A DNA stretch of 64,000 nucleotides from Penelope pileata (GCA_013396635.1 WBMW01005513.1:728908-792907); one strand, 5' to 3'; positions 23,391 through 37,800 are shown, counted from the stretch's first letter. Translations and numbers: made by a program. The notes: generated by a model from the sequence alone, not told the origin.

Positions 23391-26300
23391 CATACTTCTC
23401 TGCTGCAGCTCCCTGTTTGTTGGTCAGGAAGGGAGCTGGTGTACATTTAGCCATTAAGTTCTTTTCAATATTCTGGTACCACAGTTAGATCACAAATAAG
23501 CCTCTCTTGTATTTCTTCATTAGGTCTATCCAAAATTTTGTTCCAATTTAGAATCTGAAACTGAAATCAAAATCCAAAGTCATGTGACAGCATCTAGGAT
23601 TTACAAAATAAGGATGCTCCCACAAACTTGTAAAATAGTTTCATCTGGATGTTGCTAGCCTTCAGTAGATTCTGTTGCAGGGACACCTAATCTCTTCAGA
23701 AGAAATGACTTTTGGCTGATATTTATAGCTCTTATTATGTTATTGGTTGCATGGGTGCTATGAAGAAAGAGCTGAAGGGATGGGAATGCTGGACCCGCCA
23801 CAGCGTGCTGGGATTGCAAAGCAATCAGAAGAGGTAGAGTATAAATTTGAAAACAAAGAGCGTGTGTTTCTCTTCCCCTGAAATTTAGGAGAAGTTTGTA
23901 GTATCAGGAGGCATAACAGCACTAAGCTATAACTCAGCTGGCCTGCTATCATCAGGGATATTTCTATTATTCATGTTCCTGTGCGTGAAACAGTTCTGGG
24001 GTATTTCAAACGTGAAAGAAATACACAAAATATATGCGGATCCATCACCAAAAAGTAGATTCTGCAGTAAAATGTCTTCTCATGAAGATGACAGGGAAAC
24101 AGCTAGAAGTCTCTTTGCTGTTCTTTTTCCAGTGTTAATTGCTGCTGCACAGGAGTTGTCAATGCTCTCTCTTTCCTACTTCTTTTCCTTTGAAAAATGC
24201 CTTCGTGAGGATGGAAAGAAAATAAAAACTTACCACCATTTTTCGATATTCTAGCAGTAAGAGGTACTTGGGTTCTTGCCATATGATCCAAGCTTCCTTG
24301 AATCTTTTCCAAAGCAAGTGAAATCTTAACTAGTCTAGGTGGAGCTGGAGGTGCCTGAATTTTTAAGCTCTTGTGCGAAGTGGAGAGACGAGGCCAAGCA
24401 GAAGGGAATGCCATTAGCACGCAGTGACACCGACAGCGGAGCTATTTAGACAGCTGCACGTGTCATAGCGTGTACTTGGGGCTCGGTCATGCTGCTATTT
24501 CTGTCTCATTAGCACAAATCACAGCAGCGAGCGTGTGCGCCTCTGTGCTTATCTCGGGGTGCTTCTGTTGGAGAGAAAGTTTAAAAAAGCCTGCTCAGGT
24601 TCGAAGCCCAGTGCCGATCTGCCATGGAGCAGCACCCTGACCCCACTGTGGGCGTTCTGAAGCGGGGTGGGGTGCTGGCCTCAGGCTGCACTGCTCGCCA
24701 GCCAGTGCTATGATGCAGGATGTTTGTGTACAGCAGGGTATCGAAGTTGTTCGGGAAAAGATGCCTAGCAAAGATTGTTTTCTCTACTGGCTGTTGAGGC
24801 TCTGTATTCTAGTTACTGTCTGTAGATAGAAAAGCTCAGACTATACCTTAAAACTGAAAGAGAGTGAAAGGAGCAGCTTTCATATAACCACCAGATTCCA
24901 GGAGAAGTAAGCACTGCTTACAATGAAAGCAACCAGTATTATGCTGAACTAAGAAACTACCAGGAGATTAAACACAGGATGACTTATTTTCTTCAGTATT
25001 TGCCCATGCTAAGCCATCCTGTTTCTTGTACTTTGATTTTTTTAGCTGATGCTGACCTGAATGCTCCTTATTTTCCAAAAAGCTAACCTTTCCCATACAG
25101 GAGGCCAGTACTACATTTCACAACATAGTAATGTGAAAATATAAACACAGTTTAGATGTTGTTAATTTGCATTTTAATAAGGTTACTGCCTTCTCAGCTG
25201 CCAACACTCAGTTGCTTTTATGGCATATTCATTTCACAACTTCCTAAATTCTGCCCCTTGTTGCTAACGCTGTCCTCTGTGTCGGCCACCAGTGGATGTG
25301 TGCGTGCGTCTGGAGCACGGAGCCTTCCTCAAGTGGGAGTTCATGTTGGATGCCCAGAAATACTTTCCCCAGCAAGGTTTTGTGTTTTTTTGATATTAGT
25401 TAAAAATGTAATCTATTTCTTGTTTTATGAATTTACTATGTTTTCTGTTTGAAGAATGCGTATATTTACTTATTCTAATGGTGATGTTCTTGGTAACAAT
25501 TTATAATTTCAACAATGTATGAGGCTCATAAAAGAGCATTAGCCAAACTTACCCTGTGTATTGATTTAATATCTCATACAGATTTTCTGAAAAATCTTTC
25601 ACTTGGTTCAAAATGAAGGAAATGAGATTTAAGTTTCTGTTGCTTCCATCAATCTTGGGTTCTGCAGGAGCGTATGTGCTGCTTTCTCTGTGCCCAGACC
25701 GCTATCGTTCGCACAGCTCGTTATGGGATAATTACTTTCTCAGTGAAGAGAAGGAATAAAGGTGGACTGTCCGGGGTGAGGTGCAGCACAGCAGGGAGTT
25801 CTGACGCATCCTTACCAGGAGCAGCTGATGCAGCCCTCAGAGAAGTGCTGTGCAGTTCTGCGTCTGTCATAACGCTGCCTGTGGGCTTCCCAGCTCGTCG
25901 ATGGCACACAGGGCTGTTTTGACCTCCAGAAATATTTGATGGTAATTTAGTCTAGGACATAAATATTCAGAAGTGGTATTTCTTGATGGGGGAACAAACT
26001 GCTAGTGGTAGGTGCTTTGACCCAGCACTTCTTGAGTTTGGCGTTTGGAATTATTCACGCTGTAGCACTATTGGTGAAATAAGCAAAACTCAGGTATAGC
26101 ACTCTGTGTTTGCCAAGTGAGCTACAGGGTGAAGATAGCCTTGGAGGACTTTAAAAGCTGCAGGAGGAGCGCAGCTCCTCAGGCTGGGCTGCAGTGATGC
26201 AGTGAGCAAGGCACAACTTCTGAAAAGCAGATGCAGAAGCAAGCTTGGAGTGCATCTTCTGCAGGTCCGTGCATGCGTGTGTCTTGGCAGCCCCAGCAGA

Positions 26301-29240
26301 AAGCGGTTGTGAGCAGCCTTCACCCAGCACCTCAACACAGCAGAGCAGCCCAGTGCTCTCTTCTTCGTCCCTCTGCAGCTGAGCAGCCGTCCCCGTGCCT
26401 GGCCGACAGGAGGGAGCGCAGCATCCTCCAGAGCTGCTCCGGGCGAAGTGGGGATGGACCAAAACCACTTGCTTTAAGCTGTTTGTAGAAAGAGCTCTTT
26501 TAATGGAAATGGCCATTTTCACTTTTTGTCATGGAGACTCCCAAAGCTTCCTGCAGGGCTTGGGTTTCTGTCCTGCTGCTTGCTATGCAAACATGCAACA
26601 AGAGAGTGCAAGCACTAATCAGCGCCTTCACCTGCAATGTACAGTACTGGCTGGATCTGAATCCTCTGACGTGCCACCCTTCGCAGGGCTGTTCCCACAT
26701 CTCACTTCCTCCAATTAGTTCTCAGGGCCGTAGGGGAGCACGCACAGGCACGGGGCTCATTGTGTCCCTGCCTGCAGCGCTTGGGACCCCCTCCCTCCAG
26801 CTGTCCCTCCCTGTTTTCTACCCGCTCCCTTCTGGGTTACACTTTGATTACAGTCTCATACATAAATGATATTTTAAATCAAATGGGCTGTAATAAATTT
26901 CTTCTAAAAGCAGTGCCTTTTATGTCATAAATTCTGCCTTTCCCTGTCTCCACTAATACGACTCCCTCTCCTTAACATTTCACTTCTGTGCTGCTGAACT
27001 CCTCAGCATGTAATGCTCCTGAGCAGGCTGGGGGAGAAGTGGGTCAGCAGAGCTGTCAGGAAGCGAGCCTTGTGTCACTGGCTGAATAGGAAGCTCCTGG
27101 CTGCTCAGGTTTCTGCAGGATGACTGCCATAGCTGAAAGGAAAGAAATACTGTGCGCCTTCATATTAGAAGCACCTCGCACGCACGAGTTAACCTTTTCA
27201 GCCCTGGTGTGAGCTGGGCAAACGTTGCTCCGGGTGGGAGGCAGTGGCAGGGAGCTGTCCCCCTTTGCTTTTCTTCTTTTCACTTTTTTTCCAGGCTTTG
27301 GCCCAAAATAGTTCTGTTTGCTGAAAAAAAAATAACTGATGGGTTTTGGTTTGCAATCGTCCAATGGGAAGTCAGAATTATTTCATTCAAAAAAGAAAGT
27401 ACTTCTGTGTTATGAGATCAAAATGACTGCATTTTCTGGCTGTCTTTCGTTCCTCTTATTAGTAGGTTTATAATCATCTCATATATACAGGTACCTGTGA
27501 CATGGTTATAAAATCTGTCACCTGGCTAGCAGTGCTCTATAAAGCAGGAAGGCTCAGCAGTGTCCTTGGCAGTACCAAGTGGCGGTGGTGGAAGCCCAGA
27601 GCCCAGCTTAGAGGACTGCTCTTGTAACCTTTCCAGGTGTTAAGGTGTGCTGAAGGGTTTTGTATTGATGTAGTTTGGTACTAGATTGCTTGGAGTTTGT
27701 CATCTGGATTGTCTGTTGAATTTCTTCATGGTTTGTTCCAATTCAACTTTATTTCTTCAAAAAAAAATTTTCGTGGTGCATTTCTCCCTTTGGAAGTAAT
27801 GTTACTTATAAAGCAAATATCATTACAAGACTTTCTTGCTTAATTTAGCGGGCTGAAGGAAAGCTATAAAAGGCCATTTGGTGAGCAATATTATCTGGGA
27901 TTTTCTCCTACTGGTTGAAGCCACGTGGTGTTAATAACTATTTACATAATCCCTAAAAACCAGCAGGCAAATTGTGCACATGGAAACATGAAGTGAGGTG
28001 GTGTGAGCGGGTGAGTTGGTTTATCCTGGGCAGCGTGATTTGTGATTTGACCGGGAGCCTCTGTAGGAAAAGGCTGGGAAAAGACAGAACCCCTCTGCAT
28101 TTCTTTTGACAAAGGAAGAGTTGGTGAATTGTGAATCATGTTTGAGAAAATGGATTTTTATTTTCTGAGTGAATCTATAAAACTCCTTCAAATTGCCATC
28201 TTCTGGCTGTTAGCTGGGGAGCTTAGTAAACAAACTGGATTGATTACTGAAACCACTTATTTTTTATTTTACTACTTGATTTGGCATACATACTGCCACA
28301 TCATTCGTCTCCATGTCTTCTAAGTTCAGTTGTGTAAGGTATATTTTATCCTGTATCCACTTCTGAAGGGGAAGAAAACCATATTTTCTTGACATGTGGG
28401 TACAGAAACCTTAGATAACCAACATGAATCCTGCCAGCATCTTCAAGCAGAAAATAAGCCAAAGTGCAGTGTCTTCTATGAAATCGGTTTGTCCTTCAGC
28501 AAAGGTCCCAAAACCAAGCAACTGTTAACATTGTGCTTTTTTTTTTTTGTCTGGAAAGATGCACAGAATGAACAGATATTGAGGGGGTTGTCTGTTGCTA
28601 AGAGCAGAGGTGTTCTACTCCAGCTGGAGCTTCCCAGAGGAAGGCCTGGTGGGCGCAGCTGCCTGCTCGGGTGGCAGCCAACCTTTCAGGTTTGAGTGAA
28701 ACCTCACCTGCTTTCCCCTCCCACCCAAGTCTCTAAGGTAGTTAAGGATGATTCCTTTTAGGAAGACAAAAAATAACATTGCTGCCTCTTGTTAAAGCAT
28801 AGAGTCAAAAAAGTGAACACCACTGAAGGACAGGAAAATTTGGAGCAGCATGAATATTGTGTGGGGGGAGTTTGTCTAGTTAGCCACTGTATTGGTGTGT
28901 CTTCTGTCTGCAGACCTGGCTAAACATCAGTCTGTGAATTAGAATGGCTTTGTAAATGTTTCCTGCTAATACGAAACAACTTCACCATTTTAGTGAGCAA
29001 TGGTACATAGAAAAAGGACTGAGAATTATCAGTGGATCTGAAAACAGTGATGGGGTCAATTCCCCAACTTGGCTGTTGGCCCCATGGTGATCACTCCATT
29101 TGAACCCTGGCTTCTGGAGGTGAATGGTTGCTGAGCCCAAACTGAGGAAATCATTTTCCATTTCTTAAGTTCCTAGCTATGAGAAATCCATCAGAAGGAT
29201 CCAAAATGCAGGTTAAGTGTACCAGAAGTTTTTAAAAGAA
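23391..29240. other. Single-copy DNA, no gene recognised
   Basis: No recognised gene or mobile element. A T12 run is at 28537-28548. A moderately GC-rich patch lies near 26160-26480 with overlapping frames of up to 123 codons on opposite strands. All open frames lack domains. Confidence 0.5.
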
Positions 29241-29245
29241 CAAAT

Positions 29246-29267
29246 GACGTAATTTCATCATTACGTC
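29246..29267. promoter_or_regulatory. Inverted repeat of CRE/ATF-like half sites
   Basis: GACGTAAT (29246-29253) is exactly inverted at 29260-29267 with a 6-base spacer. Each arm contains an ACGT core, and the left copy reads TGACGTAA, which is close to sites bound by CREB/ATF/C-EBP bZIP proteins. A (GATT)n tract follows at about 29284-29299. Binding is an inference from the motif alone. Confidence 0.3.
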
Positions 29268-30080
29268 TTGGAAGTCTGGATGGTTGATTGATTGATTGTT
29301 ATTGATCATTTGTGGTTTCAAATAGCTAGCAATGCTTGATTTTAACTTTAAAACCTTAAAAATAATGTAAAATGACTTCAAACTCTTTTCCAGCTAGCTA
29401 GTACCTTCCCATGTTGACAGCTCTTAAGAAAGTATTAGTCGCTGCTCCAAACGTCAGTGAGGCTCACATCGTACTCTCAGCAATGTGCTTTTTGTCCCTT
29501 TGGAATTAAAATCTGTTTCCCTCCCCAAAAAGTACCACATGCAGCACCTGCAGTGGAGCAGGTCTGCAGGACTCGCTGCCTTCCTCTGTGCTTCCCTCCT
29601 GCACACACAACGTGGCCTCCACCTCTGTGGGCTCTTCCTCCCGCCCTGCTGTGCAGGTTGCCCTTCTTTGCCTCACTGCTAAAACCAGTGCCCTTCCTTA
29701 GTTGGAGCACTCTTGTAAGATGTTATCCTGCCAATTTTAGCCTTACTGTGGCATTTCAGAAAGGCATATGTAGCCTAGTAACAAATAAGAAAAATATATT
29801 GTGCTGCCACCGTGTTGTATTATTTGCTGCATGCATGCCATGCCACTTGTGCATTGCATTCCTCCAGGCTTCTTATGTCACGGTTTTTAAGTACCTCTCT
29901 GTTCTGGCAGCAGCAGCATGGTATTTTCTGCATACTGCTGACAACAAATAATAATTGTAATTATTGTTGGAATCAATGAGGTTATGGGGAGAGTCTTTCC
30001 TTCCACTGGGGGAATGATAGCGATAGTTTTAGCTTTATTGTGATTTCTTTTAACTAGAATCTGTTATGGGTTGTTTTTTT

Positions 30081-30118
30081 AAAAAAAAAAAAAAAGAAAG
30101 AAAAAAAAAGAAAGGCAG
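30081..30118 (+). repeat. A-rich purine tract
   Basis: A run of 15 A is followed by GAAAG and further A-rich sequence to about 30118. It is preceded by T7. It is a simple low-complexity tract with no identifiable retroelement body next to it. Confidence 0.85.
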
Positions 30119-31388
30119 GAAAGGAAACCCCCGCCCAACCCCCAGGCCTTTCCTGGATAGCTCACTGTTGGGGTGACCTGAGAACCAGGCTGGCCTGGGT
30201 GCCCTGTGTCTGGTGGCAGCGCACTGCTGCTGCCCAGGAGCTCTGCTGGCCACGGGCACCCGGCTCTGCAGGAGTGTGTCTGCCTACTGCAGTCATTAAC
30301 TGACGACTCTGGGTGATATGTTTCTTTCTGTCCGTATAGTGAGGGCGGTGATACCTTTCTGCCTGCCTCTCAGTGGATTCTGTGAGGATTGGTGATGTCT
30401 CTACAGCAGCACAGAAGTGTGAGCATGATGACAAAGAGCAAGATGTGTGATTACAGTGGCGGGGCAGCGAGCTGCGGGTGTCCTGCACTCGCGCAGCAGA
30501 GCAGCTGGCTGATGAGCTGGCCTGACCTATGTAGCTCAAGCAGATTTCAGCACAGTTGGCTCGTTTGTGGGCTGGGCTGATTTCTCATGTCAGGACCTCT
30601 GTTTTCCAAAGGAGGCATGAGCTAGGGAGCAAATGACAGCTATCCACGGGGGCTGCTGCGCGCTTTATTTCACTAGCCAGAGCAACCTTGGGCCTGGCGA
30701 ATGGGAGCACCCGTGGTGACTGTCCTCGCCAGAAGGCCTCTCTCAGCAGTGTGGGTCTGGGTGCTGTTACCGCTGCTTCTCCTGTGAGAGCCTCCTCCTC
30801 TCTGCTGGCACCATCTTCCCCACATGGGACATGCTTCCTTGTCAAATGCACCCCACTTTGCTCAGATCCCACCCAATGACTTGATCCCTCTGCAGTATCA
30901 ACACAAAGTAAGTCAGTAACAACTGTCATATTTCTTTTCCTTAACAGGCTTCCAGATGCACCCTATCTGTTCTGTCCTGCTCAGATGGAGAGCTCTCTCG
31001 GGTGGGCAGCCTCCCGGGTTCATCTCGAGCATGGCCCTGTGGCCTGGCTGGCACGAGAACAGCTCTGCTGCTCGGGCTCCATTTTTAGTGCCCCTAAATT
31101 TGTTCACTCAGTGAAACTGAAGTATAAATGGAAGGCAGTGTGAGTTCTCTCATTTGTCCTCAGTGCAGCCTTTAAAGCCCTTTGAGTGGTTAAGTTATAG
31201 CAACTGCTGAAATTAATGAGAATCACTGATAAGAAAGAGGATTTACTTGTGTTTCCATTAGGATTTATTAAGACTAATGTAATCAAATGGGATAAAAATA
31301 TTATCACCTTCTGAGGGTCATTGTCAGTAAATGTAACAATAAAGTGATTATTCCAGTGTTTTGCCTTAGGGAAAATTAGAGTGGCTAG

Positions 31389-31403
31389 AAAAAAAAAAAA
31401 AAA
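31389..31403 (+). repeat. Poly-A run (15)
   Basis: A simple A homopolymer. Confidence 0.9.
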
Positions 31404-34400
31404 GTGTGATGCGATGCGTTCAGGTATGTAACACCCCATCATTTGAAAGGAATGTTAAACAACTTAAATCCATGTCAAACAACTGTGGTGTTCACTTTCA
31501 CTGAAGCATTGACAGGGAGCTGTGGAGCAAACGAAGGGCTATTATTTAAAGTGCTTGTAATAGAAATTCATAAAAATTTTCTAATAAAAGTACAGTAAGT
31601 AAGGAACTTCAGATCTACCTTTGGTTGCTGATATTTTGAGTTAGCCAGTTCACATCTCCTTTACAAGGCCTGATTTTCACAACCAAGGGTGCTGTAGCCC
31701 TTCTGAAAGACTGACATCAGCAGTGGCACTGGGAGTCCTTAGCGAGTACAGCATTGGGCGTGCTTGGTGTGAGTGGTCCTGCGGGACCTTTGTAGAACCC
31801 ACACCATGCATGGGAACAAGGAACCAGCCAGGATCTAAACAGTTTAATATCGTGGCACAGTTTGAATCAGAGGCAGTAGAGATGAGGTATTCATTGAAAT
31901 TAGCCGCTTCAACAAAGAATTCAAGATACATTCTTGTCCTTACTCTTTTTCCGTTCTACCAATATGTCTCATAAGCAGCACTAACTGTTAACTGCTGGCA
32001 GGATAAAGCCCTAAGGATACTGGAATAGCATGATTTTTATCTTGCCTATGTCCCATTTCATGGGAGCTACTGCTTGTGGCTAAAATATTCTGCAAAACTT
32101 GGACTTGATTCATGCTGTTGAAGTTTGGCACTAAGATTAACATTGTCTGTCTAAATCTGACACAGATTGACCTGGGAATATACCCCACAGTTTATATAAG
32201 AATGGCATATTAGAGATTAAGAGGGCAAACATTTATCTCAACTAAGGAAGAACAGACCTGCTTTTCATCTATCTCAAAGCTGTGATTTATGGTGATTTCT
32301 AAGTGAGGATTGCACTGTTTGTCCTGCCATTTGTTTGGTGTACTTAATTTGTATTTGTCTTACACAGATTAAGCCTTCTCCCACATTACTAAGAGTATGT
32401 TTAGAGTGCAGATTGAGGGAAAGTTTTCCTAATTCTTAGATAAACTAATGTTGTAAAGGAAGAAACCAAGAAGATGTCGCATTTCTCCTCCACAATATTG
32501 GAGTAAGTTTTAGGATGCTCATTCCTACACTCCTTGAGCACCCAAGTGTTCTAGATGTGTAAATGACCCAACAAAATCAATACAAATTTTTACATTAACG
32601 AGCTATTCAGGAACAAGTGATAAAAGCATGTGATCTTTGGACTTTCTGCATTTTGCCGTGCAATTATGAAAAAAGGAGTGGAAAAAACCACTCTGTAAAA
32701 TTCTGAAAATAAGATAAAAGGCTGCAGGTCACAGCGCTGCTCTGGAGATGACAAAGGTTAAGGGAGACTACAAGTTATGGTAAAATTTGCTCCAGGTTTG
32801 CAAATTCCTTTTTTAGCTATTAAGTGTCAAACTGTTGTCCATAAAGAACATCCAGGTAGATGGAAGATTGCATCTTGCTATTTTGGGAACGGCTAGCTGT
32901 GTAACTGTCATAAAAATAAGCTGAAAGGGGCACAAAACTTGTGGAATTGAGTGAAGAGGGTCTGACCCAACATGATCTGAAGCCAGTGAGGATCTTTGTG
33001 GTGTGCTTAATGGGTGTTAAAGCAGATCCTGTTTTAATGTAGGCCTTTTTATTTCTTGATCTGCTGACATTTGAGAACATGCTGCTATATATGCAGCAAA
33101 TCTTTAAATAACACATCAGTCTGAAGACACTTGCAGTGCCTAAGAGGAATTTTTTGAAGCTCTGTGCCGCCTCATCATTTTTCTACTTTTATTTTCCTGG
33201 TGTTACTTCTGTGTTAAGTTACATTTACCTGATAGCTTGGTTACATACACTGGGCATATTTATTGGTATTTTTGTATTGCAATGGAAAATCACATTTGGG
33301 CTCCAAAGGCCTCAAATCTAGATCAAGCCAAGGGCTGTAGGATTGCTTGCTTGTTTGCAAGGAGATCTCTTGATTTCACTTGCTTTGCTGCTGTTGTTAG
33401 CTCAGGATCCTCCTGTCTCAGCTTCACTACATGGAGACTGCTAGAGGTGTCATGGAAATGGGTCAGTTGTTGTAAAGTACTTTGTAAGTAATAAGCAGTA
33501 GTAGAAAAATAATTATAATATTGTTGAAGTATAATTAGTTTTTCCAATAGAGCTATGAAGAATTAATTCACAAATTGAGAGCACAGATCTGGGGTTTTAT
33601 GTCTGTAGGAATCAAAAGACATGTTTGTGGTCATATTTCATTTGCCATTTATGAAATGACTTATTTTCATGATGTAAAATTACCTAGTATGCAAACTCTC
33701 TTGATTAAGTACTTGAAAACAAACATGGCTCTGTAGTAACTTGTTATTTTCCCTGAAGATTGTGTGCCCTTCCCTGCACTCAGCATTGCGCTGCTTCATG
33801 TGGTTTTGTCTTTGGTGTACAACCCACTGTGCTCTAGCTCTGCACTTGATTAAATGGCATTATGAGCTCTCTAATTATAATACCTTCACTTTATTACACT
33901 CGAAAGGATTGGCTCTGGTGGATGGTAATATGAACAACGTGTAATGTGAATGCACTATTTTAGTCTCATTACTGGTATTATTAATATATGCACTGTGAGC
34001 GTACCTTCTGGTCACCGTTGTGGACTTACAGGCGATCATGGCACTGTGCGGAATGAAGACATTCCTTCCACAAATGCTTTACTATCCAACTAATTGTTTA
34101 TAGTTTTATTATAATGCCAAGTCTACAGTTAATAGGTGTATCTCACCTGAATGCAATGTTACATTCAAAGCAAAGAGCCGATTTCTTTTTTGGATGAATC
34201 TGAAGCAAATGTTAAGACTTAGTGAGCTTTCCACGGAAGATTTTGCTAGGGGAAAAAACCAGGTACCCAGATGTTTATGTTTGCTGTAGGACAAGGAAGT
34301 TTGATGTGAGATTCAAAACCTGTCTTTGCTTTCCTTCTGCTTCAAATTAATTAACCTTTTGAGCAGCAGCACATTCATTTGTGTTTGTGGATTTGTCACT

Positions 34401-34860
34401 TACGTACGATTTCTTCAACAAGAAATTGCGGAGGTCCTCGCTGTGATCTCAGCTTATTGGTGGTAATGTTACAAGTCTGTGAAGCTGTTCACACTGTGCT
34501 GTCTTTGGATAAAGACCGTGTCATTTTAATAGCACCACAACAGCAGGGATAGTTAATGGACCTCTTGACTAAAACTGCCTTAGCACAGAAGGTCCAGGGA
34601 ATCTTATGGAAGAAGGAATCTGCAGGGACTGGTCTGGGACAAAGGGTGTAGTTTAGTTCTTGATGGGGACAGGAGAAAAATAAGAAAGTTAAAGTAGTGG
34701 TGAGGACTTTGTTCAGAAGGAAATAATGTTCTGGATCTTATATCCAGTATGATTTAGAAAAAAGAAGAAAAAAATGTAAGAAACGTAAGAAGTATGCTCA
34801 GTGGGGGAGTGAGATAAGTGACCGTAGCACTGAAGGAGGTAGGTATGCACTAGGGGCCAT

Positions 34861-37800
34861 GTCACCAGAAAGCGAGAGGTGATCCCTCCGGGCACAGAGG
34901 CAGGGCAGCGAGACTGCCTGCTGCTCCAGGGCTGGGGCCTTCCTCTCTGTGCCCTCCTTAGGTGCTGGGGTTACGTGGTGGCTCCTCCCAGCACCGCTTT
35001 TAGCCCCTGTCAGCCAGGAAGGCTCAGGGTTTTGGGGTGGTTTTTTTTGTTGTTTGTTTGTTTGCTTTTACAAAGAGGTACAGGCTTTACAGACAAGACC
35101 TAGTAGGTGTCTTAAATAAAATGAAATAAATAGAGTTGAAAATGTTTTGCTCACCCTGCTCATGGAGGCATCATCTCTATATTTCGTGTCCTGCACATGG
35201 GAGCTGTGGGCTGCTGTGTTTACGGCAGAAATGGTGCGGCAGGCTGGCAGGCTCTGGGCTGGAACCAAGCGCTGGTGGTTGGCAGGCGTGGCAGCCAGCA
35301 TGTCTCAGTGCGGCTGGGTACAAGGAGCCCTTGTTCAGGCTGAAAGGAGGTGAGATTATAAATGCGAAACTGTTAAAACCATCCTCCGCCTTGGAGCTTA
35401 AAGAAATCCAATTTCTTTTAAAAATAGATTTGATACATAGTTTCCCTGCTTTAGCACAACTTGATGTATATAGGATCTTGTAGAGACGCTGGGGCTGGAG
35501 TCCGGGAGCGAGGCAGATCCCTGGCACATCGAGCACCGTGTCCGTGCGTGCCAGGTTATTCTTAGCACGAGTGGAGCCCAATCAAGAGACTTCTGGTTTG
35601 TGTGCTGCTCTGCTGTATTTTGTGCTAGTGCTGCACGTGGTGTTAGTGAGAGGAAAATACAACGCTGTTTTCTCACAACATGCAAGGTAAAATTAAGGGC
35701 CAAATTAATAAGAAGTTTTTCAGATGTGGACTCGAACCCAGTTGCACAGCAACACCATGTGGGGAGCCTTCTCCGTCCTTCTATCCTTTATGGTGACATG
35801 AATGTTAATTAGTTACTCAAAGCAACCAAAAGGTTTTGATGAAAGCCCCCCAAACCAACGAGCTTTTTGTAAAATTAGTTTCCTGCTTGAGTGGATATTT
35901 CTTTGGTAATTGACACAAAACAGCCTCAGAAGGTGAGGCAGAAGAAAGCTGGTGATATGATTAATTCACCATGTTCTGTGTTTATTCCATGTCTATAGTG
36001 AAAAGACTGTAAATACAGGGCCAGATGTTCCTCCTGTGTCCTCAGCTGAAGATCTGGCCTAAATAATGTATGAAGGTACTATCTTTTGTGTTCTTTTCAA
36101 CAGAGGTCTTAACATAAAAGCATTAGAATTATAAAACCTTCCTCTTGTTTTCATTTGCTGTTGATAAAATGGTAGCATGCTATTGGAAATCCTAATGCTG
36201 TTGTGAGAGAATGTATATATACATGCAAATGCTGCAGTCTGTATATTGCAATATAGGAAAAAGGACCACTCATTTGTAAACATATTCTCTCAAATGCTTA
36301 CTAATTGCAGGTGATGGTGTGACTCATCTAATGTTTTAAAAGCACATTAAAGTTTTTTTTTCTTTTCCCCCTCCCTTCTGTTATTCCAGATAACCTGCAA
36401 GTAAGAAAATTGTATCAAATAAGAAGTGATCCCCAATAACATTTGCTCTTTGAAGGGATAAGTGCTTACCTGATGCCAACCTTGTGGTTTTAGTGAGATC
36501 TCCCAAATAGCACAGAAGCTTGCTACTCCAAGTAATGAATTTCAGACAGATAATATTCCCTTCTGTCTTACAGGGCAGCTAATCCTCCTGGTTTTCTCTG
36601 TTTCTCCGATTTGCCTTTTTGTGTAGGAATGTCTAAGTATTATAAAAGGTCAGGTGGTTTCTGTCTAATGTACTGCTCGAGGCTTTAAAAGCGATGCCTG
36701 TTTATGGTCCTACCATCTGCAGGAGCAGCAGCCTGTCATAAAGTTGCTGTATTGATCTGTCACTGGTGCTGTCTTGTCTGCCAAATGAAAAATGGCATAA
36801 ACTCATAACCTGGGCCAGCAGTTTTCTTATTGTAAGCCAGACAAAAATGCTATTGATCTTCTTTGCTGAAGTGTTCTTTTCACAGCTTGCCAGCATCAAC
36901 ACACTGTTGTCCTTACTCAGGGCTAATTAGCTAATAATTTAATGCAACCGAGACAGCAGTCTCTGTTCAGTTTAGCAGCAAGGGAATATGCTGTAACCTC
37001 AAAAGTATGAGAGACCTTTTAAAGCCTGGTCATGACTGCAGTCCTTGTCTCAACTTTTACACTCTCACTTTAAGTTTGATTTCCTCAGCACTAAAGAATA
37101 ATGGTCTGCTCAGATTGTCTGAGATGTGCTGTCAGTTTAGGATTTACGGCAAAGCAAAACCTAGTCGGGGTCTTGATGTCTGTAATCTTGTATGGGGCTC
37201 TTGGTTATGCAGCAGCACTTGAGCTTTATGATCACTTCTTGAGTGAAATCAAACATTTCATTAATTGAACTCTGTGGTTTGTGAGCTGCAGAACAGGCAG
37301 GTTCAGTCAGGTGGGTGGGGGAAAGAAGGAAAAACACCAACCAAACAAAATATCCACTGCTAAATTGCTTTAAATCAAAGTTTATATGATGGATTCTTCT
37401 TCTTAGGGAACGTGTTTTTCTAATCCTCCTACTACTGTGGAGGCCAGAAGGTTCCAATGAACATTTTCAGCTTGGAAGCAATTACTTAAACGTTTTGAAA
37501 ACTCACCCAAGCCTTCCACAAGTTTTTTTGATCTTTGTAATTCAAATATTTGGATAATTACATATATGAAAGGTGATCACTTGCCTCCAGTTCCCAGCTG
37601 CCTTTAGGAAGCAATTGGTTCAACATCAGATGGAGGATGGTTTAATGTCATTTTACTAATTCAATCCAGGTTTAATCTTGTGGGTTCTCCTGGCTTGTCA
37701 AATGCTCTTTTGTGATGGTCAAAGATACAGCACGTACTGTGTTTCTTTCAGAGTTCTGAAATATTTTGAAACATTAACATTTTGCAAAGAAAAGGGATGG

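Larger units (their letters stand above)
29268..34860. other. Single-copy DNA, several possible conserved non-coding islands
   Basis: No gene is recognised. A poly-A/purine tract is at 30081-30118 and an A15 run at 31389-31403. Stretches at about 31190-31370 and 33740-33945 are AT-rich with TAAT-type homeodomain core words and look like developmental enhancer sequence, which is a texture judgement. The GC-richer part at 30150-31080 has overlapping open frames up to 125 codons, none convincing. The 164-codon frame at 29457-29951 is Cys- and aromatic-rich and has no domain. Confidence 0.45.

Noticed and set aside
24590..24625. B-box-like word GGTTCGAAGCC
   Set aside because: The T-stem fails to pair and no A box or cloverleaf lies upstream.
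29457..29951. 164-codon plus-strand open frame with hydrophobic segments
   Set aside because: Cys/aromatic-rich chance composition, a competing minus-strand frame, no family resemblance and no splice context.
35715..35745. tRNA-like T-arm word (GGGTTCGAGTCC on the minus strand)
   Set aside because: The T-stem pairs at only two of five positions and no acceptor or anticodon arms can be drawn.
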